From Pseudomonadota bacterium (GTDB lineage Bacteria; Pseudomonadota; Alphaproteobacteria; Caulobacterales; Caulobacteraceae), in contig JAEWDF010000052.1 of the NCBI GenBank assembly GCA_023390245.1, forward strand, positions 18,962-82,961: DNA of 64,000 bases. The letters run 5' to 3'. Both the position numbers and the translations under genes were made by a program. The notes under the pieces were generated by a model. The model saw only the letters and a program-made list of their open reading frames with translations, had not been told where the DNA came from and ran no database searches. This document shows, one piece after another, positions 58,197-64,000 of this stretch. Within the stretch, counting starts at the first letter, position 1, and each line of letters begins with the position of its first letter.

Positions 58197-59129
58197 TCAC
58201 CCCGGCCGCTCGCACGTCGCGGCCTTTGCGATCTCCCCGCCCAGCACGCTCTGCACCGCCAGCGGCGCGTCGGTGGCGATGATCGTCACGCCCCGTCGCA
58301 CCAGGTCGCGGTATTCCGACACGTCGCCGTCCGCCGCATAGCGGTCGTCGCGGCGGACGCCCGGTTCGCCCAACGTCCCGAACTGCACCTCGACGCCCCG
58401 GTCCCGCAACGCCCGCCACAGCGCCGGCCGCTCCTCGCGCGTGCCGGTCCAGGCCAGGATCTGCGGAGCGTTCAGCCCGTCCAGGTCTTCGACCCCGTCC
58501 AGACCGGCCGAGATCATCATCTCCGGCGCCAGGGCGGCGACGGCGCGCGCGTCGGCCTTGGTGTAGGTGATCAGGATGGTGCGTCGCGCGGCCCCCGCCC
58601 GGCGGACCTCGGCGATCACGGCCCGGGCCAGGTCGATCGTGTCGCCGCCCTCCGCCGGCTTCAGGTCGATGCTGGCAATGGCGCCGACGCGGCCGGCGGC
58701 GGCCAGGGCCTCGGCCAGGGTCGGCGGGGCGGCGTCCGTCAGGCGCCCGTCGGTCGCCCTCAGCCGCGCCGCCTTCACCTGCGCCAGCGTCAGGTCGCCG
58801 ACGCGGCCCCGACCCGTGGTCGTCCGCTCCATCGTCTCGTCGTGCATCAGGACCAGCCGCCCGTCTCGCGTCAGGGCGGCGTCCAGTTCCAGTATGGCGT
58901 CGGGAATGGCGCGGCCGGTCGCCTCGATGGCGGCGATAGAGTTCTCGGGCTGGTCCGGCGCCGAGACCGCGCGGTGGGCCGACACCAGGGCCCCGCCGTC
59001 CCGCACGCAGTCGAACCAGGCCGCCAGGGCCGGTCCGCCCGCATCGTCCGGCCCCGCCGGTCCGGACCCCGCGCAACCGGCCGTCGTCGCCAGCAGCACC
59101 AGGGCGGCGGCGGTGGGGAATCGGATCAT
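58197..59129 (-). CDS. Glycerophosphodiester phosphodiesterase lipoprotein
   Basis: A 310-residue GDPD-family protein with a lipoprotein signal (TTAGC lipobox, Cys19). Catalytic motif positions: VSAHRAVSAPDQPENSIAAIE (His51, Arg52; the following residue is Ala where Gly is usual), LELDAALTRDGRLVLMHDETMERTTTGRG with the metal-binding Glu/Asp and second His, and SIDLKP. It hydrolyses glycerophosphodiesters to glycerol-3-phosphate and an alcohol outside the cytoplasm. Divergent from plsY. Confidence 0.9.
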   Translation of the reverse strand: MIRFPTAAALVLLATTAGCAGSGPAGPDDAGGPALAAWFDCVRDGGALVSAHRAVSAPDQPENSIAAIEATGRAIPDAILELDAALTRDGRLVLMHDETMERTTTGRGRVGDLTLAQVKAARLRATDGRLTDAAPPTLAEALAAAGRVGAIASIDLKPAEGGDTIDLARAVIAEVRRAGAARRTILITYTKADARAVAALAPEMMISAGLDGVEDLDGLNAPQILAWTGTREERPALWRALRDRGVEVQFGTLGEPGVRRDDRYAADGDVSEYRDLVRRGVTIIATDAPLAVQSVLGGEIAKAATCERPG

Positions 59130-59259
59130 CGGTCGTCTCCTGTTCGGCGCGGCGGACCAGACGCCGCGCGTCCGGCCCGGTCAAGAGGTCGAATCGCCCT
59201 TGCTGTGCGCGCACCCGCGACGCATTTTGCCGCCGATCAAGCGAGGGGAGCGAATCAAC

Positions 59260-59898
59260 GTGCAGGATCTGGTCGCGCCGGCCATGGGGACTCTCGCGCT
59301 CGTCGCGCTGGGCGGTTACCTGCTGGGCTCCATTCCGTTCGGGGTGGTGATCACCCGCGCCGCCGGCGCCGGCGACGTGCGCGACATCGGCTCGGGCAAC
59401 ATCGGCGCCACCAACGTCCTGCGCACCGGCCGCAAGGACCTGGCCCTGGCCACCCTGCTGCTGGACGCCGGCAAGGGCGCCGCCGCCCTGCTGATCGCCC
59501 GCCATGGGCTGCACAGCGAAGCGGCCGGCGCCATCGCCGGCGGCGCGGCCTTCCTGGGCCACCTGTTCCCGGTCTGGCTGGGCTTCAGGGGCGGCAAGGG
59601 CGTCGCGACCTTCTACGGCCTGCTGCTGGCGGCCGCCTGGCCGCTGGGGCTGATGGCGGGCGCGGTCTGGCTGATCTGCGCCGCCCTGTTCCGCTACTCC
59701 TCGCTGTCGGCCCTGATCTCGGCGGCGACTGCGCCGCTGCTGGCGCTGCTGCCCCTGTCCGCCGTCGGCCTGCCGGTCCCGGCGCCGATCCTGGCGCTGA
59801 CCGTCTTCGCCGCCGTGCTGATCTGGATCCGCCACCACCAGAACATCGCCCGGCTGCTGAAGGGCCGGGAGCCCCGCATCGGGGCCGGGAAGGCGTGA
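59260..59898 (+). CDS. plsY: Glycerol-3-phosphate acyltransferase PlsY
   Basis: A 212-residue membrane enzyme transferring acyl from acyl-phosphate to glycerol-3-phosphate. It has the three family motifs: GYLLGSIPFG, GSGNIGATNVLRTGRK, and WLGFRGGKGVATF. I prefer GTG at 59260 because GAGGGGAG stands 9 bases before it; an ATG at 59284 would give 204 residues. It is translationally coupled to dprA (GTGA overlap). Confidence 0.93.
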   Translation: MQDLVAPAMGTLALVALGGYLLGSIPFGVVITRAAGAGDVRDIGSGNIGATNVLRTGRKDLALATLLLDAGKGAAALLIARHGLHSEAAGAIAGGAAFLGHLFPVWLGFRGGKGVATFYGLLLAAAWPLGLMAGAVWLICAALFRYSSLSALISAATAPLLALLPLSAVGLPVPAPILALTVFAAVLIWIRHHQNIARLLKGREPRIGAGKA

Positions 59899-60968
59899 GC
59901 CTGACCGACGCGGAACGGTTCGCCCGGCTGCGGCTGGCCCGCACCGACCGCGTCGGCCCCGTCGCCTTCTCCCAGTTGATCGCCCGTTTCGGCTCGGCCG
60001 TGCGCGCCCTCGACGCCCTGCCCGGCCTCGTCCGCCGCTCCGGCGCCGCCCCGGTCCCGCCGCCGATCGGGGCGGTCGAGCGCGAGATGGCCGCCGCCGA
60101 GCGATTGGGCGCCCGGCTGCTGGTGCTGGGCGACGCCGCCTTTCCCACCCTGCTGGCCGCCGTCGATCCGCCGCCTCCGACCCTGTGGACACGCGGAGAG
60201 GCGGCGCTGCTGAACCGTCCCTGCGTCGCCGTCGTCGGCGCCCGCATCGCCTCGGCCGCCGGCCAGCGGTTCGCCCGGGGCCTGGCCCTGCAACTGGGCG
60301 AGGCCGGCCATGTGGTCGTGTCAGGCATGGCGCGCGGCGTCGACGCGGCCGCCCACGACGGCGCTCTGCCGACCGGGACCGTCGCCGTGCTCGGCGGCGG
60401 GGTCGACGACGTCTATCCGCCCGAGCACGCCGATCTCTACGCGCGGCTGGTCGAGCGCGGCTGCGTCGTTTCCGAAAGCCCCGTCGGCGCCCGCGCCCAG
60501 GCCCGCGACTTCCCACGCCGCAACCGCCTCATCTCCGGCCTGTCGCGCGGCGTCGTGGTGGTGGAGGCCGAGATCCGCTCCGGCTCCCTGATCACGGCGC
60601 GCCTCGCCGCCGAACAGGGCCGCGAGGTCTTCGCCGTGCCGGGCTCGCCGCTCGACCCGCGCGCCCGCGGCCCCAACGAATTGATCCGCCAGGGCGCCGT
60701 CCTGTGCGAGGGCCTGGAGGACATCGAGCGCGCCTTCTCGGGCCTGCGGTCGTTGCGCGAGCCGCCGGCGCCGCCCCCGGCGTTCGACGGGGATGTCGAC
60801 GAGGCCTTCCTCGACCGCGTCGCCGCCCTGCTCTCGCCGACGCCGACGCCCCGCGACGAGATCGCCCGCGCTCTTGACGCCCCCGTCGCGCGGGTCGCGG
60901 CCGCCCTGCTGGAGCTCAGCCTCGCCGGCCGCGCGGAGCTGCTGCCCGGCGGCCTGGCCTCCCGCTAG
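59895..60968 (+). CDS. dprA: DNA-processing protein DprA (Smf)
   Basis: A 357-residue protein: an N-terminal SAM-like helical part, the Rossmann-fold DprA domain (about 100-295: VAVVGARIASAAGQRFARGLALQLGEAGHVVVSGMARGVDAAAH, GRGVVVVEAE..., GSLITARLAAEQGREVFAVPGS), and a winged-helix C-terminus (about 300-357). It loads RecA on incoming single-stranded DNA during transformation, but it also occurs in bacteria not known to be naturally competent. GTG at 59895. The last four bases overlap the convergent small ORF. Confidence 0.95.
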   Translation: MSLTDAERFARLRLARTDRVGPVAFSQLIARFGSAVRALDALPGLVRRSGAAPVPPPIGAVEREMAAAERLGARLLVLGDAAFPTLLAAVDPPPPTLWTRGEAALLNRPCVAVVGARIASAAGQRFARGLALQLGEAGHVVVSGMARGVDAAAHDGALPTGTVAVLGGGVDDVYPPEHADLYARLVERGCVVSESPVGARAQARDFPRRNRLISGLSRGVVVVEAEIRSGSLITARLAAEQGREVFAVPGSPLDPRARGPNELIRQGAVLCEGLEDIERAFSGLRSLREPPAPPPAFDGDVDEAFLDRVAALLSPTPTPRDEIARALDAPVARVAAALLELSLAGRAELLPGGLASR

Positions 60969-61141
60969 CGCGAGCGCACATTGGCGGCCTCGCCCGCCTG
61001 TTGCAGTAGCATCGCCAGCCAGTCGTCGCCCTCGGCCTTCGCCATCCGCGCCATCTCCAGGCACATGCAGCCGATGTATTCCCGCGTGGGAAAGGCCGGG
61101 CCCTCCACCCGCTTCGGTCCATCCTTTGGTGCGCGTCCCAT
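60965..61141 (-). CDS. Small unrecognised protein (58 aa) convergent with dprA
   Basis: Minus-strand frame read directly: ATG at 61141, MGRAPKDGPKRVEGPAFPTR, then EYIGCMCLEMARMAKAEGDD, WLAMLLQQAGEAANVRSR, stop TAG. It has two cysteines two residues apart (Cys25, Cys27) and a long helix with alternating charged and hydrophobic residues. A GGGGA site lies before the start and a promoter-like TTGAAA-N16-TATAGG (61171-61198) just upstream. I recognise no family; it looks like a compact folded helical protein. Confidence 0.65.
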   Translation of the reverse strand: MGRAPKDGPKRVEGPAFPTREYIGCMCLEMARMAKAEGDDWLAMLLQQAGEAANVRSR

Positions 61142-61170
61142 GGGTCGTCCCCTGCAACAGCTTTTAACAA

Positions 61171-61198
61171 CCTATACAAGAGCGCAGGCTTATTTCAA
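61171..61198 (-). promoter_or_regulatory. Predicted promoter of the 58-codon gene
   Basis: On the minus strand: TTGAAA (61193-61198), 16-base spacer, TATAGG (61171-61176), about 30 bp before the ATG at 61141. It is the only AT-rich spot in the 144-bp dprA-side spacer upstream of topA. Match by eye. Confidence 0.45.
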
Positions 61199-61285
61199 CT
61201 ACCTTTACGTGTCTCGCGCGAGCGACGATTGACACGCGGCTCCGCTGCAACCACGTTCGCGCCCCTTCCCGAACCACGGCGCGCA

Positions 61286-63874
61286 ATGAACCTCGTCATC
61301 GTCGAGAGCCCCGCAAAGGCCAAGACCATCAACAAATACCTCGGCCCCGACTACGAGGTGCTGGCCTCCTACGGCCACGTCCGCGACCTGCCGTCGAAGG
61401 ACGGCTCGGTCCTGCCCGATCAGGACTTCGCGATGAACTGGGAGGCCGACGCCAAGGGCGCCAAGCGCCTGTCCGAGATCGCCGAGGCCGCCAAGCGCGC
61501 CGACCGCGTCATCCTGGCCACCGACCCCGACCGCGAGGGCGAGGCCATCTCCTGGCACGTGCTGGAGGTGCTCCAGAAGAAGCGCGCCCTGAAGGACGCG
61601 GACGTCCAGCGCGTCACTTTCAACGCCATCACCAAGTCGGCGGTGCTCGAGGCCATGGCCAATCCGCGCCAGCTCGACATGGAGCTGGTCGAGGCCTATC
61701 TGGCCCGCCGCGCGCTGGACTATCTGGTCGGCTTCACCCTGTCGCCGGTGCTGTGGCGCAAGCTGCCCGGCGCCCGCTCGGCCGGACGCGTCCAGTCGGT
61801 CGCCCTTCGCATCGTCGTCGATCGCGAGATGGAGATCGAGAAGTTCCGGCCCCAGGAATACTGGTCCATCGAGGCCGACCTGACGGCCGACAGCCCGCCC
61901 TTCACCGCTCGCCTGGTCAAGCACGCCGGCAAGCGCGTGCAGCGCCTGGACATCAAGGACGAGGCCACCGCCTCCGCCGCCCGGGCCGCCATCCAGGCCG
62001 GCGACTTCACCATCCGCTCGATCGAGAAGAAGCCGGTCCGGCGCAATCCGGCCCCGCCCTTCACCACCTCCACCCTGCAGCAGGAGGCCGCGCGCAAGCT
62101 GGGATTCACCGCCCAGCGCACCATGCAGGCGGCGCAGAAGCTGTACGAGGGCGTCGACGAAACCGGCGGCCTGATCACCTACATGCGGACCGACGGCGTG
62201 TCGGTCAGCCCCGAGGGCCTGGCCCAGGCGCGCGACGTCATCGGCAAGGCGTTCGGCCCGGCCTATGTCCCGTCGGAACCCCGCTATTACAAGGTGAAGG
62301 CCAAGAACGCTCAGGAAGCCCACGAAGCCATCCGGCCGACCAACATCGCCCGTCATCCGGAGTCCGTCCGGCTCGACTCCGATCTCCAGCGGCTCTACGA
62401 GCTGATCTGGAAACGGATGGTCGCCTCCCAGATGGAGGCCGCGCGCCTGGACCGCACCACGGTCGAGATCGAGACGCCCGACGGCCAGACGGGCCTGCGC
62501 GCCACCGGCCAGGTCGTCACCTTCGACGGCTTCCTGGCCGTCTATGAGGAAGGCCGCGACGAAAAGCAGAAGGGGGCCGAGAACGAGGACGAGGGCGACG
62601 ACGCCACCCGCCTGCCCGCCCTGAAGGAAGGCGCCAAGGCCAGGGTCGACGCCGTGCGCGCCGACCAGCACTTCACCGAGCCGCCCCCGCGCTATTCCGA
62701 AGCCACCCTGGTCAAGAAGCTGGAAGAGCTGGGCATCGGCCGCCCCTCGACCTACGCCTCGACCCTGTCGACCCTGCGCGACCGCGAATATGTGCGCGTC
62801 GACAAGAACCGCTTCTATCCCGAGGACAAGGGCCGCCTGGTCACCGCCTTCCTGGAGCAGTTCTTCAAGAAGTGGGTCGAATACGACTTCACCGCCGCGC
62901 TGGAGACCCAGCTGGACGAGGTCTCGGCCGGCGACCTGAATTGGAAGGTGCTGCTGCGCAGCTTCTGGCAGGACTTCCACGCCGCCACCCAGGCGGCCGG
63001 AGAGCTGCGCACCACGGCCATCCTGGATGCGCTGAACGACTCGCTCGGCCCGCACATCTTCCCGGCCAGGGAAGACGGCTCCGACCCGCGCGAATGCCCG
63101 CTGTGCCATCAGGGCCAGCTCAGCCTGAAGACCAGCCGCTTCGGCGCCTTCGTCGGCTGCTCGCGCTATCCGGACTGCAAGTACACCCGGCCCGTCGCGG
63201 CCCCGTCCGCCGAGGACGGCTCGGCCGAAAGCGGCGACCGCGAACTGGGGGTCGACCCGGCGACCGGCCAGCCGGTCCAGCTCAAGATCGGACGTTTCGG
63301 CCCTTATGTCGAAATCGCGCCGCCGGACGGCGAGAAGCCGAAACGCTCCTCCCTGCCCAAGGGCTGGTCGCCCGCGTCGCTGGACCTGGATCGCGCGCTG
63401 AAGCTGCTGTCCCTGCCGCGCCAGGTCGGGCCGCACCCCGAGGACGGCAAGATGATCTCGGCGGGACTGGGCCGCTACGGCCCCTTCATCCTGCACGACG
63501 GGACCTACGCCAATGTGTCCGATATCGAAGAGGTTTTCGATATCGGCTTGAACCGCGCCGTGACCCTGCTGGCGGAAAAGCGCGCCGGCGGCGGGCGCGG
63601 GCGCGGCGCCTCGGCCGCGCCGCTGAAGGACCTGGGCGTCCATCCCGAGACGGGCGAACCGGTCCACGTCATGGCCGGCCGCTTCGGCCCCTATGTGAAG
63701 TCCGGCAAGATCAACGCCACCCTGCCCCGCGGCGCGGCGCCCGAAGACCTGACCCTGGACGCCGCCCTCCCCCTCCTCGCCGCCAAGGCCGCCGCCGGCG
63801 GCAAGAAGGCACCCGCGAAGAAGCCGGCGGCGAAGAAGGCCCCGGCCAAGAAGAAGGCGACCAAGGCGGAATAA
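61286..63874 (+). CDS. topA: DNA topoisomerase I
   Basis: An 862-residue type IA topoisomerase relaxing negative supercoils. The TOPRIM domain opens MNLVIVESPAKAKTINKYLG, with ATDPDREGEAISWH; the active tyrosine is Tyr299 in ITYMRTDGV. The C-terminus has one four-Cys zinc finger (CPLC...GCSRYPDC, about 613-632), three repeats of the G-R-F-G-P-Y type (about 670, 730, 800), and a Lys/Ala-rich tail (about 835-862) that probably binds DNA. The ATG at 61286 gives the standard start; the open frame extends upstream from 61229 without family similarity. Confidence 0.96.
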   Translation: MNLVIVESPAKAKTINKYLGPDYEVLASYGHVRDLPSKDGSVLPDQDFAMNWEADAKGAKRLSEIAEAAKRADRVILATDPDREGEAISWHVLEVLQKKRALKDADVQRVTFNAITKSAVLEAMANPRQLDMELVEAYLARRALDYLVGFTLSPVLWRKLPGARSAGRVQSVALRIVVDREMEIEKFRPQEYWSIEADLTADSPPFTARLVKHAGKRVQRLDIKDEATASAARAAIQAGDFTIRSIEKKPVRRNPAPPFTTSTLQQEAARKLGFTAQRTMQAAQKLYEGVDETGGLITYMRTDGVSVSPEGLAQARDVIGKAFGPAYVPSEPRYYKVKAKNAQEAHEAIRPTNIARHPESVRLDSDLQRLYELIWKRMVASQMEAARLDRTTVEIETPDGQTGLRATGQVVTFDGFLAVYEEGRDEKQKGAENEDEGDDATRLPALKEGAKARVDAVRADQHFTEPPPRYSEATLVKKLEELGIGRPSTYASTLSTLRDREYVRVDKNRFYPEDKGRLVTAFLEQFFKKWVEYDFTAALETQLDEVSAGDLNWKVLLRSFWQDFHAATQAAGELRTTAILDALNDSLGPHIFPAREDGSDPRECPLCHQGQLSLKTSRFGAFVGCSRYPDCKYTRPVAAPSAEDGSAESGDRELGVDPATGQPVQLKIGRFGPYVEIAPPDGEKPKRSSLPKGWSPASLDLDRALKLLSLPRQVGPHPEDGKMISAGLGRYGPFILHDGTYANVSDIEEVFDIGLNRAVTLLAEKRAGGGRGRGASAAPLKDLGVHPETGEPVHVMAGRFGPYVKSGKINATLPRGAAPEDLTLDAALPLLAAKAAAGGKKAPAKKPAAKKAPAKKKATKAE

Positions 63875-63875
63875 G

Positions 63876-64000
63876 AACCCCTCCGTCTCTCCGCTTCGCT
63901 CCGAGCCACCTCCCCACAAAGTGGGGAGGAGACAGAAAACACGCCTCCGTGTCTCCTCCCCGCTTCGCGGGGAGGGGGACCGCGAAGCGGTGGAGGGGTT
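63876..64000. repeat. REPIN-like repeat downstream of topA, cut by the window end
   Basis: Starts AACCCCTCC and ends GGAGGGGTT, terminal inverted repeats. Inside lie CCTCCCCAC-aaa-GTGGGGAGG (63909-63929) and the hairpin/tail of the same repeat type as at 56641-56684 (63954-63998). The element may extend past the window. Confidence 0.7.

Noticed and set aside
56925..60968. 1347-codon open frame running through pyrX, GDPD, plsY and into dprA
   Set aside because: Only the last 357 codons (DprA) show protein-family features; the rest is out of frame with real genes. Start of dprA placed at the GTG at 59895.
61205..63919. 904-codon minus-strand open frame opposite topA
   Set aside because: High-GC antisense shadow; topA is unambiguous on the plus strand.

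Overview
The window is high-GC, densely packed chromosomal DNA from an alphaproteobacterium, most likely Caulobacteraceae and Brevundimonas-like. I base this on gene order (dusB-ntrYX-dat-hfq-hflX; nuoA-N-birA-coaX-rnj; pyrB-pyrC-like-plsY-dprA-topA), on fused ispDF, on DUF1467, DUF4169 and RHH_4 small proteins, and on promoter-like sites resembling the Caulobacter housekeeping consensus. The assignment rests on memory of these families, not on a search. I see no rRNA, CRISPR array, intact insertion sequence, prophage or defence island. Almost everything is core or lineage-typical.

Layout. 0-12.7 kb: BrkB-like membrane protein, tusA-like and cinA-like genes, a membrane-bound spermidine-synthase-like protein, ispDF, then the dusB-ntrY-ntrX-dat-hfq-hflX run covering tRNA modification, two-component signalling and RNA regulation. 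12.7-21.2 kb: Na+/H+ antiporter, GlcD-type FAD oxidoreductase, parE, an O-antigen-ligase-like protein and a GH43 glycosidase. 21.2-25.3 kb: a leftward replication/metabolism operon rlpA, tmk, holB, tatD, MBL hydrolase. 25.3-28.0 kb: tRNA-Ser followed by a patch of small and poorly known genes. 28.0-31.3 kb: rnj, coaX and birA, continuing the nuo operon. 31.3-46.8 kb: the complete leftward complex I operon (14 subunits) with two unrecognised genes embedded in it and one inverted-repeat insertion between nuoL and nuoK. 47.1-50.4 kb: tRNA-Asp and small genes. 50.4-64.0 kb: UvrD/PcrA helicase, eno, ruvX, AEC transporter, pyrB, a dihydroorotase-like protein without its metal ligands, GDPD, plsY, dprA, a small conserved-looking ORF and topA.

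The most interesting observations are these. The PyrC-like protein has lost every recognisable metal ligand and sits beside pyrB, so it is probably a structural partner of aspartate transcarbamylase. Two uncharacterised genes (a two-helix membrane protein and a lipoprotein) lie inside the complex I operon, and NuoL carries a His-rich insert. Hairpin repeats have inserted into operons, and one of them supplies the ribosome binding site of the pyrC-like gene. dusB runs directly into ntrYX with no ntrBC. Two short coding sequences of 56 and 58 codons were read directly from the minus strand. I did not find a convincing entirely new system.
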